Shown: piece by piece, positions 5,746 to 13,538 of the stretch
Position numbering within the stretch: the stretch's first letter is position 1
Layout: each line of letters starts with the position of its first letter
DNA from: JAKQIM01 sp964633225
GTDB taxonomy: Bacteria > Chloroflexota > Anaerolineae > Anaerolineales > UBA4823
Direction: 5' to 3'
Assembly (NCBI GenBank): GCA_964633225.1
Contig: CAZWFQ010000081.1
Coordinates: 1-13,711, forward strand
Length of the DNA: 13,711 nucleotides
Position numbers and translations under genes: made by a program
Notes under the pieces: model-generated
The model's database searches: none
What the model saw: only the letters and a program-made list of their open reading frames with translations
Told to the model about the DNA's origin: nothing

Positions 5746-5802
5746 TATGCAAAAACGGGTGTGACGCGGCGCTCTGCACCGCATCACACCCGTTTTTGCA
5801 TA
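5746..5802. terminator. Bidirectional terminator between the convergent regulator and protease genes
   Basis: Arms of 24 nt (5746-5769 and 5779-5802) pair with one C-A mismatch around a 9-nt loop. A run of five A in the left arm and five T in the right arm gives a T-tract on either strand. It lies between two converging genes (stops at 5726 and 5816). Confidence 0.9.
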
Positions 5803-5815
5803 CTGGAGAGAAACG

Positions 5816-6973
5816 TCATCCGCCGGATTGAGAGGCGCCCAATGTCATTGGCACCTCCAAAGTGCGGCTGCCGCGTGCCACCGTAACCACTACCTGGTCG
5901 CCGGGCTGGTGATCGAAAAGCAGGTTGACGAAGGAATTGGTGTCGTCCAGCGCCACTCCGTCGACGGCGGTGATGATGTCGCCAACTTCCAGGTCGGCCT
6001 GGCTGGCCGCGCCGCCGGCTTTGACTTCGGTGATATATACACCCCACGAGACGGGCAGGTTGTAGTAAGCCGCCAGGCGAGGGTTGATGGCCTCCCAATT
6101 GATGCCCAGGGAGGGGCGGGCAAAAAAGCCATTCTGGATGATCTGCTCGGCCACGGCCTGGGCCGTGTTGACCGAAATGGCAAAGCCCAGCCCTTCGGCC
6201 AGGGTGCCGCTGTTGCTGTTGCGCACCACCAGCGTGTTCAGGCCGATCACTTCGCCAGCCAGGTTCACCAACGGCCCGCCCGAATTGCCAGAATTGATGG
6301 CGGCATCTGTCTGGATCAGGTCTTCGATGGAATAGCCATAGCCGGTATCGATGGAGCGCCCCGTGGCACTGACCACGCCCACCGTGACCGTGTTCTTGAA
6401 TTCGCCCAACGGCGAGCCAATGGCGATGACCGTCTCGCCAGGGTTGAGCAGGTCTGAATTGCCCAGCCGGGCCATGGCTGGCACGGGGCCTTCGGTCTTC
6501 AACACCGCCAGGTCGGCATAGATGTCGCTGCCCACCAGGCTGGCCTCTTGCTGAGAGCCATCTGCAAGCACGACCGTGATGGCCTTGGCGTCTGCGATGA
6601 CATGGTTATTGGTCAACAGGTAGCCGTCTTCTGAGATGAAAACGCCGCTGCCACTGACGGTCGCATCGCCGGTCATGCCGAAGAAGGTGCGCTGGCCAGG
6701 GATGACGCCTACCACGGTCACCACGGCGGGGGTCACGCTTTCTACCGCCTGGGTCACGCTGGTCTGGATATCCGTGGTGTTGAGGATCAGGCTGGGCTGG
6801 ATCTCAGCAGGGCTGGGTTGGCTGGCCTCTGCCACCAGGTCAGCCTGGGCGGTGGGCAGCTTTTGGCCCACAAGCTGGTACACTGCCACCCCGCCGGTCA
6901 GGGCGCCCAACACGGCCGATGCGCCGGCTACGCAGATCACAAAGAAGGCATACAAAGCTCGTTTGACAGTCAT
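5816..6973 (-). CDS. HtrA/DegP-type serine protease (S1C) with membrane anchor and PDZ domain
   Basis: The 385-residue protein has an N-terminal hydrophobic anchor (about 6-35), a Ser/Pro/Gln-rich linker, a trypsin-like protease domain (about 75-275) and one PDZ domain (about 285-380). Numbering from the chosen start, the triad is H124 in T-N-N-H-V-I, D154 in Y-A-D-L-A-V-L-K and S231 in N-S-G-N-S-G-G-P-L. The PDZ region includes V-K-A-G-G-A-A and V-G-D-I-I-T-A-V-D-G. Such proteases sit on the outer face of the membrane and degrade misfolded envelope proteins. An ATG exists four codons upstream (6985), but GGAGGTT lies between the two ATGs with ideal spacing to the second. The start is therefore 6973. 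Length is typical for the single-PDZ forms. It converges on the XRE-cupin gene and diverges from the kinase gene. Confidence 0.95.
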   Translation of the reverse strand: MTVKRALYAFFVICVAGASAVLGALTGGVAVYQLVGQKLPTAQADLVAEASQPSPAEIQPSLILNTTDIQTSVTQAVESVTPAVVTVVGVIPGQRTFFGMTGDATVSGSGVFISEDGYLLTNNHVIADAKAITVVLADGSQQEASLVGSDIYADLAVLKTEGPVPAMARLGNSDLLNPGETVIAIGSPLGEFKNTVTVGVVSATGRSIDTGYGYSIEDLIQTDAAINSGNSGGPLVNLAGEVIGLNTLVVRNSNSGTLAEGLGFAISVNTAQAVAEQIIQNGFFARPSLGINWEAINPRLAAYYNLPVSWGVYITEVKAGGAASQADLEVGDIITAVDGVALDDTNSFVNLLFDHQPGDQVVVTVARGSRTLEVPMTLGASQSGG

Positions 6974-6986
6974 TTGAACCTCCATG

Positions 6987-7015
6987 TTGACGTTATTATA
7001 GACAGGCCATATTTA
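6987..7015 (+). promoter_or_regulatory. Putative promoter of the kinase gene
   Basis: TTGACG (6987-6992) and TATTTA (7010-7015) are separated by 17 nt. Transcription would start near 7022, giving a leader of about 85 nt before the ATG at 7106. The region overlaps the protease promoter on the other strand, so the two divergent genes may compete or be co-regulated. Confidence 0.45.
6995..7000 (-). promoter_or_regulatory. -10 box (TATAAT) of the HtrA-type protease gene
   Basis: On the minus strand a consensus TATAAT lies 21 nt before the ATG at 6973. This puts the likely transcript start near 6988, leaving just room for the GGAGG site. It supports the second ATG as start, because the first would be almost at the 5' end. 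The -35 is poor (TTAACA at 20 nt spacing). Confidence 0.5.
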
Positions 7016-7049
7016 GAAAATGTTAAACAAAAATTGGAAAATTATGAAG

Positions 7050-7084
7050 AATTTGGGTGGATCCCCAAAAGTTTTTTGGGGTAA
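7050..7084 (+). promoter_or_regulatory. Overlapping dyads in the kinase leader
   Basis: TTTGGG(7053-7058)-TGGAT-CCCCAAA(7063-7069) forms one hairpin. The same CCCCAAAA can instead pair with TTTTTTGGGG just downstream, giving two mutually exclusive stems. The first dyad matches the centre of the palindrome at 2871-2891 at 18 of 21 positions. No function can be assigned. Confidence 0.35.
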
Positions 7085-7105
7085 ACTTGGGTCTCAGGAG
7101 AATCT

Positions 7106-8110
7106 ATGGAACCGCGCATCAAAGACCGCTTCACCGACGATATTCTCAAAGCTGCCATGCAGCGCTACGGCATTGCCGAAGGGCAAATTGAGCTGCTGGA
7201 TGGCTTTGAGAGCTTTATGTATGAATTCACGCAAAATGGCCAGCCCGGCATCCTGCGCCTCGGGCACAGCTTCCGCCGCACCCCGCAGCTTGTGCAGGCG
7301 GAGGTGGATTGGATCAACTACCTGGCCGAGGGCGGGGCTGGGGTAGCCAGGGCGCTGCTCTCGGCGGGAGAAAACCTGGTGGAAGCCATCGACGATGGCC
7401 AGGGCGAGCAATTCTTGGCGACGGCTTTTGCCAGGGCCCCCGGCAAGCACCTGCGCAAGGCTGAGGTCACAGAGCCCCTGCTCGAGCGTTACGGCGAGCT
7501 GGTAGGGCGCCTGCATGCCCTCAGCCGGCACTACACGCCGCCCCACGCTGACTGCGTGCGCTTTGCCTGGAACAGCCCGGTCAACGGCGAGGTCGAAAAA
7601 TTCCTGCCGCCAGGTGATGATGTGATCGCCGCCCATCTACGGGAGTTGATGCATTACCTGAATGCCCTGCCCACGCCGCCCGATGCCTATGGGCTGATAC
7701 ACCAGGATGCCCACCCGGGCAACTTCTTCGTTGATGAGCAGGGCCGCTTCACGCTCTTTGACTTTGACGACTGCTGTTACGGTCATTACATCTACGACCT
7801 GGCGATGGTGGTTTTCTATACGGTCGGTAATTTTCAGGACCCGCTGCCAGAAGTGCAGGCGCTTTTACCTTCGTTCTTGCGCGGTTACCGCCGCCAGTAC
7901 CACCTGGACCCGGCCTGGTGGAAGGAGATCCCATACTTCCTGAAGCTGCGCGAGATTGACCTGTATGCGGCCATTCACCGCAGCTTTGGCCCCGGGCCAT
8001 ACGACGACAACCCCTGGGTATGCCGTTTCATGACCGGGCGCCGGGAGCGCTTATTGGCCGGGCTGCCCTTTGTGGCTTATGATTTTGCGGCTGTGGGAGA
8101 AATGGGCTAA
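7106..8110 (+). CDS. APH/SrkA-like protein kinase-fold phosphotransferase
   Basis: The 334-residue protein has the protein-kinase-like fold of aminoglycoside/choline/homoserine kinases (PF01636). The catalytic loop is H199-Q-D201-A-H-P-G-N206-F and the metal-binding segment is L-F-D219-F-D-D, followed by C-Y-G-H-Y-I-Y-D-L-A. The N-lobe shows I-L-R-L-G-H around residues 49-54 and E66 in the following helix. The F-D-F-D-D segment and overall length are closest, from memory, to the YihE/SrkA (RdoA) stress-response Ser/Thr kinase group, not to drug-modifying enzymes. The substrate is unknown and I see no reason to call antibiotic resistance. AGGAG sits 6 nt before the ATG. It is divergent from the HtrA-type gene, which handles envelope stress, and 115 nt upstream of rubrerythrin. 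Confidence 0.85.
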   Translation: MEPRIKDRFTDDILKAAMQRYGIAEGQIELLDGFESFMYEFTQNGQPGILRLGHSFRRTPQLVQAEVDWINYLAEGGAGVARALLSAGENLVEAIDDGQGEQFLATAFARAPGKHLRKAEVTEPLLERYGELVGRLHALSRHYTPPHADCVRFAWNSPVNGEVEKFLPPGDDVIAAHLRELMHYLNALPTPPDAYGLIHQDAHPGNFFVDEQGRFTLFDFDDCCYGHYIYDLAMVVFYTVGNFQDPLPEVQALLPSFLRGYRRQYHLDPAWWKEIPYFLKLREIDLYAAIHRSFGPGPYDDNPWVCRFMTGRRERLLAGLPFVAYDFAAVGEMG

Positions 8111-8225
8111 ATGGGGAGGTTTGTCACGGACAAAAGGTGACGCCCCGCCCGCCAGACCTGTGTTTTAATCACCCATGTTCAGAAAGTTGTGTCTTTGGGA
8201 TATTCAATAGAATAAGGAGCTCGTT

Positions 8226-8729
8226 ATGTCGAAAACAACTGAAGATTTGAAAGAGGCTTTTGCAGGCGAATCGCAGGCCAACCGCAAGTACTCATTTTTT
8301 GCGCAGAAAGCTGAAGAAGAAGGCTACAAGCAGGTTGCCAAGCTCTTCCGGGCGGCCGCGGTGGCCGAATCGATCCATGCCAAGAACCATCTCAAGGCTT
8401 TGGATGGCATTGGCGGCACGGTCGACAACCTGAAGGTTGCCATCGCGGGCGAGAATTACGAAGTCACCAGCATGTACCCTGATTTCATCAAGGATGCTGA
8501 GACCGAATCGGTGGCGCGGGCGTTGAGGACTTTCCGCTGGGCCTACGAAGTGGAGAAGATCCACGAGGAGCTGTATCGCATGGCATTGGCGGCAGTAGAG
8601 GCCAAGGAAGATATGGGCGATGCAGATTACTACGTCTGCCCCTTCTGCGGGTATACGCACGAGGGCCCCATGGAGGGCAAGTGCCCGGTCTGCGGTGTGC
8701 CGTTCGAAAAATTCGAGCGCATCCAATAG
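8226..8729 (+). CDS. rbr: Rubrerythrin
   Basis: The 167-residue protein is a canonical short rubrerythrin. The N-terminal four-helix di-iron domain carries A-G-E15-S-Q-A-N-R-K-Y, E48-S-I-H51, and later E110-K-I-H113-E-E. The C-terminal rubredoxin-like domain carries Y-V-C138-P-F-C141-G and K-C153-P-V-C156-G, which bind one iron. Rubrerythrins reduce hydrogen peroxide in the cytoplasm of anaerobes and microaerophiles using electrons from rubredoxin or NADH oxidoreductases. AAGGAG lies 7 nt before the ATG. The 115-nt gap upstream probably holds its own promoter, though no clear hexamer pair is visible; a strong terminator follows. With the Sec-peroxiredoxin 3.2 kb away, this is a second peroxide-reducing enzyme in the window. 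Confidence 0.97.
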   Translation: MSKTTEDLKEAFAGESQANRKYSFFAQKAEEEGYKQVAKLFRAAAVAESIHAKNHLKALDGIGGTVDNLKVAIAGENYEVTSMYPDFIKDAETESVARALRTFRWAYEVEKIHEELYRMALAAVEAKEDMGDADYYVCPFCGYTHEGPMEGKCPVCGVPFEKFERIQ

Positions 8730-8746
8730 CAGATAGAGGATTTTCG

Positions 8747-8790
8747 GAGAGCGGCGATCACCATTTCTGGTGGTCGCCGCTCTCTTGTTT
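8747..8790 (+). terminator. Rho-independent terminator of the rubrerythrin gene
   Basis: Arms of 17 nt (8747-8763 and 8768-8784) pair with one G-U wobble around a TTTC loop, followed by TTGTTT on the plus strand. It starts 18 nt after the rubrerythrin stop. The opposite strand lacks a T-run, so it mainly serves the plus strand. Confidence 0.88.
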
Positions 8791-9763
8791 ACTTCGCCAG
8801 CAAACCCAGGGGGCCGAGGGGGTCCAACAAAGTTTCCAGCGCCGGGTAGGGGATGAGCACCGTTTGGGGTCCGGCGGCGTAGGGCGCCACCTGGTACTCG
8901 TCAAAGGTGATCAGCAGGCCGAGGGAGGTCACATTCCAGGCCTGGTAGTTCTCGGGCCGGGGGGCGGCGCCGGAGGTGGCGTAATCGGGGAAGAGCATAT
9001 CCTGGCGCTGGCGGAGATCGTTGATGCAGTAATCGGCCACGCTTTGCACGGCATCGATGCCGGGGCGGAACAAATCGGCCAGGGTCAAGACGCGGCCGGT
9101 GGTCAGGTCGTAATTGAGCGTGGTGTGGTATTGGTTGGGGTGTGCGCCGCCTGTGTAAGCGCTTGTTTCAAAGTATATGGATAAAATGTCGTGCCCGCCC
9201 TGGAAGATGACCTGCTCAGGTGCCAGGGCGGTGGGGCTGCTGGCAAAGACCAGCCCCGGTTGAACCGGCCGGTCTCCGGGCGCGCTGGCCACCTGGTAGC
9301 TGATCTGTGCCATGCCGCCGTTCTCAAGCAGTTGATCTTGATTGGCTTGCGTCAGCAGGTCCCGGAAGGCGGCCACCTGGCCGTCCACAAACCCCCGCAC
9401 AGCCTGGTTGAAAGGTTCAAATTCACCCTCGGGTACGCTTTGAATAGACGGTGCAGTGACAATCAAGGTATAGCGCTGCTCTGGCTGGCTGGCATCGATT
9501 TGTTGGGGGGCAAGCTGCCAGGCCGAGGTGGGCAGGCCGCCCTGGCCGATGTCGGGCAAGAAGATCTGCTCGGTGGACGCTGGAGAATTGCCCCCGGCGC
9601 CACGCGCCACAATCGGCAGCGCAATATGTTCCATCTCGGCCGGTTCGGCGGGTGCGGCTGGTTCGGCCGGCTGGCTGGCAGGTTGCTCGGAAAAATCTAC
9701 GGAACAGGCGGCCAGGAACAGAGCGGCAAGCAGGATGAGTGGGGCGGCGGAGGGGAATTTCAT
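8789..9763 (-). CDS. Lipoprotein with DUF4163/DUF3298 (RsiV-like) domains
   Basis: The 324-residue product begins MKFPSAAPLILLAALFLAAC, a clear lipoprotein signal with lipobox L17-A-A-C20, so it is anchored on the outer face of the membrane. An Ala/Pro/Glu-rich spacer follows (about 28-44). The rest resembles the DUF4163 plus DUF3298 pair: an N-terminal beta/alpha part with R-Y-T-L-I-V-T-A-P, then Y-F-E-T-S-A-Y-T-G-G-A-H-P-N and L-T-T-G-R-V-L-T-L-A-D-L-F, the typical DUF3298 signature. The pair occurs in RsiV-type anti-sigma factors and in PdaC-type deacetylases, but neither a sigma-binding nor a deacetylase part is visible here. The frame is open upstream to 9997, but AGGAG precedes the ATG at 9763 and the signal peptide starts there. 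It follows the propeller lipoprotein gene by 79 nt. Confidence 0.85.
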   Translation of the reverse strand: MKFPSAAPLILLAALFLAACSVDFSEQPASQPAEPAAPAEPAEMEHIALPIVARGAGGNSPASTEQIFLPDIGQGGLPTSAWQLAPQQIDASQPEQRYTLIVTAPSIQSVPEGEFEPFNQAVRGFVDGQVAAFRDLLTQANQDQLLENGGMAQISYQVASAPGDRPVQPGLVFASSPTALAPEQVIFQGGHDILSIYFETSAYTGGAHPNQYHTTLNYDLTTGRVLTLADLFRPGIDAVQSVADYCINDLRQRQDMLFPDYATSGAAPRPENYQAWNVTSLGLLITFDEYQVAPYAAGPQTVLIPYPALETLLDPLGPLGLLAK

Positions 9764-9842
9764 CAGTTGTTCTCCTTGCGGATTGTGGTTGCGAGCGCAA
9801 TCTCGGCGTGGGGAAAAGCTATGATGGCCGTGAAGGTATTGT

Positions 9843-11975
9843 TCATGGCGCCGGCATGTGCTGTAAACCGGCGCGCGTGGCCAACCACAGATCGCCGGAT
9901 GGGTCGAAAGCGATATCTGAGATCCAGTTGTCGGCCAGGCCGCTGTTGGCGGTGGTGAACTGCTGCCAGGAATCGCCACTGTAGCGCACCAGGCCATCCA
10001 CGCAGATGGCTTCGAAGCCGCACAGCTTCAACATCGTCAGCCAGGTGCTGCCATCAGGGCTGAAGTAGATCTCGCCAAAGCCAACGGCATCACCCAGCAG
10101 CTCGGCAGGCGCTTCAATGGTATGCCAGGTGCCATCGGGGCGGTAGATGGCCAGGCGGCCGGACGCACCGGCAACCCAGATCGCGCCGTTGGGGGCCTGG
10201 GCAATGCCCTGCGGAGGTACGCCGGCGATGAGGCCCTCTTCCACCAGTGTCCAGGCCTGGTTGCCCAGGTCAAAGCGCAGGGCCTGGCCGGGGAAGAAGT
10301 TGGAGTAAGCGGTGCTGCCCCAGACGGCGTTGTGCTGTGGGTCGAAGACCAGGTTACTCAGGTAAACCACCCTTTCGGGCACAGGGGTGTAGCGCCAGCC
10401 TTGGCTGGGGGTGTACTGGCTGATGCCGGCCGGGTTGACGGCTACGATCAGGCCGTCAGGCCCAACTACAAAGCTGCCCACGCCGCCTTCCAGGGCCGGG
10501 TCGAGGGGCACGCTTTGCCAGGCGCCGTTGTAGCCGGCAAACCCACCGCTTTCTACGATCCACAGGCTGCCATCGGGGGCGGTTTGCCACAGGGATTGCT
10601 CACCAGTCCAGGGGTAGGCGGCTTCGATGGCCTGGCGTTCAGTGGCAAAATATTCGACCTGCCCGCCGTTGATGCGGCTGACCGCTGAGCTGACCGCTGA
10701 GCGGGTGCGCAGCCAGAGCGCACCGCCGCCATCGAAGGCCACATCCGTCACCCAGCTTGCCGGCAGCGCACCGGGCACCTGGCGCGCCTCTGCCTGCCCT
10801 TCTACTAGTTCAAACAGGCCACTTTCGCCGCCAAACCAGGCCTCGTTTTGGTCGTCAAAGGCCAGGGCCTGGTAGTGATCGTACTCGTTTTGTGAAAAGA
10901 TGGGTGAGAGGCTGTCTACCACGCGCACAAAAAGCCCCTCGCGCCCGGCCACCCACAACGTGCCCTGCGGGTCAAACGCCATCTGGCGCGCATCCCAGGC
11001 CGCTGCTGACTGCCACTGCCCGGCGCCGGGTGCCAACCAGCTGACGCCGCGCCGTGAGGCGGCATAGATGGTGCCGTCGGGGCCAATGGTCAGCGCGCCA
11101 AAGGCGTAGCCATCCAGGCCGCGGTCGTTTTGGAACCCGTCTGCGCCATGCTCCAGGCCGTAATGGGCCCATTTGCCTGAAGAATCACGAAAAGAGATTC
11201 CTCCGGCGGTTGGCTCATTGCCATAGATACCGGTGGCAACCCACAGCGTGCCGTTGGCATCCAGGGCCAGGTCGTTGACCTGGTTGCTGAGCAAAGCATC
11301 GGGAGCCTCGTAATGCTGCCAGGTGTTGGCTTGCCAATCGCCGCGCGCCAACCCGCCGCCCGAGGCCATGATCTCATCGCCAAAGCCGCCCATATCGATA
11401 GCCTGGTCCTGGCCGACCCACAGCGTGGTGCTGTTTTCGAACAGTACACAGCGCAGGGGTGAGTCGTAGACGAAGCCCATCTCTTTGGCGCGTATGTGAC
11501 GCCACTGGGCGCCATCCCAAATGGCCAGCCCAGCGTCACCAGCGGCATATACGAAACCACTTGCCGGGTCAAAGGCCAGGTCGTTGACGGTGAGCAGGGG
11601 GAAGCCGCTGGCTTGGGTGTGGCGCACCGCCAGCAGGGTTTGCGGGTTCCACTGCACCAGGCCGCCGCCCTGTGAGCCGGCCCACATGAACCGCCCATCC
11701 CAAAGCAGGACGGTGACAGCAGAGGGGGAATCGTAGAGCGGCCAGCGGTCTGCGCTGTTGGACGGCTGGAGCAACAAGCCAGCAGGCGTAATCTGGGGCG
11801 GTGCGGTGGGGGGCGGGGTGGGTTGAACGGCTTGTGGGGCAGAGGGCGCGGCGGCCTCAGTAACAACAGCAGGGGTGGATTGGACAGAGCGGGGAGCGGC
11901 GGTAGGAACGGCTGCATTGCAAGCCAACGCCAGCAGAGCGAGCAAGGCAAAAAGCCAATATAATTTATTTTGCAT
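9843..11975 (-). CDS. Large beta-propeller lipoprotein (Reg_prop/NHL-like repeats)
   Basis: The 710-residue protein has a lipoprotein-like signal (hydrophobic 5-18, L-A-C19), then a Thr/Pro/Ala-rich stalk (about 21-65). Next come about 12-13 repeats built on the pattern x-D-L-A-F-D-P-x-G-x-L-W-V-A-x-x-x-G-L. Examples lie near residues 131-155, 234-250, 295-314, 331-350, 369-390, 410-425, 465-482, 501-520, 540-557, 590-611, 635-665 and 685-705. These are the tryptophan-containing blades of two-component-regulator-type (Reg_prop) or NHL propellers; the number suggests two consecutive propellers. There is no kinase or enzyme domain, so a surface ligand- or protein-binding role is inferred. Start: TGGAG precedes the ATG by 8 nt. 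It lies 25 nt after the YbaK-type gene and 79 nt before the DUF3298 lipoprotein, so joint transcription is likely. Confidence 0.85.
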   Translation of the reverse strand: MQNKLYWLFALLALLALACNAAVPTAAPRSVQSTPAVVTEAAAPSAPQAVQPTPPPTAPPQITPAGLLLQPSNSADRWPLYDSPSAVTVLLWDGRFMWAGSQGGGLVQWNPQTLLAVRHTQASGFPLLTVNDLAFDPASGFVYAAGDAGLAIWDGAQWRHIRAKEMGFVYDSPLRCVLFENSTTLWVGQDQAIDMGGFGDEIMASGGGLARGDWQANTWQHYEAPDALLSNQVNDLALDANGTLWVATGIYGNEPTAGGISFRDSSGKWAHYGLEHGADGFQNDRGLDGYAFGALTIGPDGTIYAASRRGVSWLAPGAGQWQSAAAWDARQMAFDPQGTLWVAGREGLFVRVVDSLSPIFSQNEYDHYQALAFDDQNEAWFGGESGLFELVEGQAEARQVPGALPASWVTDVAFDGGGALWLRTRSAVSSAVSRINGGQVEYFATERQAIEAAYPWTGEQSLWQTAPDGSLWIVESGGFAGYNGAWQSVPLDPALEGGVGSFVVGPDGLIVAVNPAGISQYTPSQGWRYTPVPERVVYLSNLVFDPQHNAVWGSTAYSNFFPGQALRFDLGNQAWTLVEEGLIAGVPPQGIAQAPNGAIWVAGASGRLAIYRPDGTWHTIEAPAELLGDAVGFGEIYFSPDGSTWLTMLKLCGFEAICVDGLVRYSGDSWQQFTTANSGLADNWISDIAFDPSGDLWLATRAGLQHMPAP
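10679..10702 (-). repeat. 12-bp tandem duplication inside the propeller gene
   Basis: TGACCGCTGAGC occurs twice without a gap (10679-10690 and 10691-10702). It adds a second S-A-V-S to the protein near residues 427-433 and keeps the frame. It looks like a recent replication-slippage event in a loop. Confidence 0.9.
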
Positions 11976-12000
11976 TTGTAAGCTCCAAAAGTAAAAAATA

Positions 12001-12474
12001 TTACTTTATGGTGGTCACCTGCCCATTGGTCATGCGCACCAACTCTGCCGGGGTCAGTTTGAAAACGGCGTGCGGGGTGCCAGCCGCCGCCCAAACCTCA
12101 GTATATTGGAGCAGATCCTGGTCGATGAAGGTTGACAGCGCTTCGGTATGCCCCACGGGCGGCACGCCCCCAATTACGAAGCCCGTGCGCTGGCGGACAA
12201 AGTCGGCATCGGCCTTGCCGACCGGCTCGCCCAGCAGCGCGGCCAACTTGCCCTCGTCCACCCGGTTTGGGCCGCTTGCTTCCACCAGCACCGGGCGGTT
12301 GCTCTGCAGGGTGCGGAAGACCAGCGATTTGACAATCTGCCCGACCGTGCAGCCAATGGCCTGGGCGGCTTCTTGCGCCGTGCGGGTTGAATCGGGCAGC
12401 TCAACCACGGTCAGGGTCAGGCCCAGGCTTTGCAGGGCAGTTTGTACTTTTAAGGCGCTTGTGCTGAGCGACAT
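12001..12474 (-). CDS. YbaK/ProX-type aminoacyl-tRNA deacylase
   Basis: The 157-residue protein is of the YbaK/EbsC/ProX-deacylase family (PF04073). These cytoplasmic enzymes hydrolyse mischarged tRNAs, for example Cys- or Ala-tRNA(Pro). Visible family features are A-A-x-A-I-G-C-T-V-G-Q-I-V-K49-S-L-V-F, with the conserved catalytic-site lysine; then V-D-E-G-K-L; then F-V-I-G-G-V-P-P-V-G-H109; and T-E-V-W-A-A-A-G-T-P-H near the end. Which tRNA it edits cannot be told. The frame also has ATGs at 12489 and 12507 that overlap corA. I chose 12474 because the family starts near this point and it leaves a 5-nt gap after the corA stop. None of the starts has a strong ribosome site, so coupling to corA translation is likely. 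Confidence 0.9.
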   Translation of the reverse strand: MSLSTSALKVQTALQSLGLTLTVVELPDSTRTAQEAAQAIGCTVGQIVKSLVFRTLQSNRPVLVEASGPNRVDEGKLAALLGEPVGKADADFVRQRTGFVIGGVPPVGHTEALSTFIDQDLLQYTEVWAAAGTPHAVFKLTPAELVRMTNGQVTTIK

Positions 12475-12479
12475 AGGCT

Positions 12480-13460
12480 TTACATCCATTTCCGGCGGCG
12501 GACCCAAATGAACATGACAAGCGGTGTGAGCAGCAAGAAGATCAACACGCCAATGAAGACAGGCGTTTCCATGAAAGATGTGATGGGCTTTCCGGGCAGG
12601 AAGAAATTCATGCCGAAGAAACCGACCACAAAAGACAGCGGCATAAAGAGGGTGGTGATGATCGTCAGGGTTTTCATCACCTCGTTCATGCGGTTGTTGA
12701 CCACTGATAGGTAGGTATCCAGAACCCCGCTGACCAGGTCACGCAGGCTTTCAGAGATATCGTGCAGGCGCACCAGGTGATCGTACACATCGCGGAAGTA
12801 AACCTGGTCTTTAGCATCGACTACGGCATAATCGTCGCGTGCCAGCTTGTTCATCACCTCACGCAGGGGTGACATCATACGGCGCAGGTGCAGGGCGGCC
12901 CGTTTGAGGGTGAAAATGCGCTGCACCATGCTGGGGCTGGGGTTATTGAAGACCTGGTCTTCAACCAGCTCAATTTCCTCGTCCATTTCTTCCACCACCT
13001 GCATGTAGTCGGCGGTCAGCTCGTCGGTCAGGCGGTACATGATGTGGTCGGCGCCGTGTTGGAAGGTGCGGTCGTCGCGGTAGCTGGCGTTCCAAACGCG
13101 GTCCAGTGAAGGGATGGTCAGGTCGTGATGGGTGACGATGAAATTCTTGCCCAAGAAGACGTCCAATTCGGGCGCGTCGATATCCCCGCTGGTGTGGTGG
13201 AAATTGATATCTCGCAGCACGACGTAGAGATAGTTTTCCCAATCATCGATTTTGGGCACGTGGCTTTCGCGTAAGGCATCATCTACCGCCAGGGGGTGGA
13301 AGCCGAAGGTCTTGAGCAAGATCGGCTCGCATGCTGCGGGGTCTTCGCCCGAAAAGTCCAGCCACACCAGGCCTTGAGGGTCTTGCAGGGCCTCTTTCAG
13401 CCGTTCCACCGGCCAGGCGTTTTGCAGCTCGCCCTGGCTGTAGTAATGTAAGCGGATCAT
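12480..13460 (-). CDS. corA: CorA-family magnesium/cobalt transporter
   Basis: The 326-residue protein has the CorA layout. A long soluble N-terminal domain (about 1-260) includes L-V-W-L-D-F, H-P-L-A-V-D-D and a helical region with V-E-E-M-D-E-E-I-E-L-V-E-D-Q-V-F. Two C-terminal membrane helices (about 266-287 and 300-320) and a basic tail R-R-R-K-W-M complete it. The signature G283-M-N285 closes the first helix and forms the pore mouth for divalent cations. CorA works as a homopentameric channel in the inner membrane. The ATG at 13460 has GGAGG 8 nt upstream; a further in-frame ATG at 13499 lies in the L19 terminator hairpin and is not used. It is followed 5 nt later by the YbaK-type gene. 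Confidence 0.96.
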   Translation of the reverse strand: MIRLHYYSQGELQNAWPVERLKEALQDPQGLVWLDFSGEDPAACEPILLKTFGFHPLAVDDALRESHVPKIDDWENYLYVVLRDINFHHTSGDIDAPELDVFLGKNFIVTHHDLTIPSLDRVWNASYRDDRTFQHGADHIMYRLTDELTADYMQVVEEMDEEIELVEDQVFNNPSPSMVQRIFTLKRAALHLRRMMSPLREVMNKLARDDYAVVDAKDQVYFRDVYDHLVRLHDISESLRDLVSGVLDTYLSVVNNRMNEVMKTLTIITTLFMPLSFVVGFFGMNFFLPGKPITSFMETPVFIGVLIFLLLTPLVMFIWVRRRKWM

Positions 13461-13483
13461 AAGCCGTCCTCCATCGTTAAACC

Positions 13484-13515
13484 AAAAGGGGTGCAGCAAT
13501 AAATAACTGCACCCC
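13484..13515 (-). terminator. Rho-independent terminator of rplS
   Basis: On the minus strand GGGGTGCAG (13515-13507) pairs perfectly with CTGCACCCC (13496-13488) across a 10-nt AT-rich loop, followed by TTTT. It starts 23 nt after the rplS stop codon and lies directly upstream of the corA ribosome site. Confidence 0.9.
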
Positions 13516-13538
13516 GATTAAACCAGATATCACAGAAA

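Noticed and set aside
7106..8110. Aminoglycoside-resistance gene
   Set aside because: The APH fold is shared with many housekeeping kinases, and no drug-specific features or mobile context are seen.
8111..8145. Dyad TTTGTC-ACG-GACAAA (8120-8134) overlapping GTCAC...GTGAC, possible terminator or operator before rubrerythrin
   Set aside because: It lies just after the kinase stop, has no T-tract, and is far from the rubrerythrin start. Too short to separate from chance.
9191..9958. 255-codon plus-strand frame opposite the DUF3298 lipoprotein
   Set aside because: No ribosome site or family features. It is antisense to a gene with a lipobox and the DUF3298 signature.
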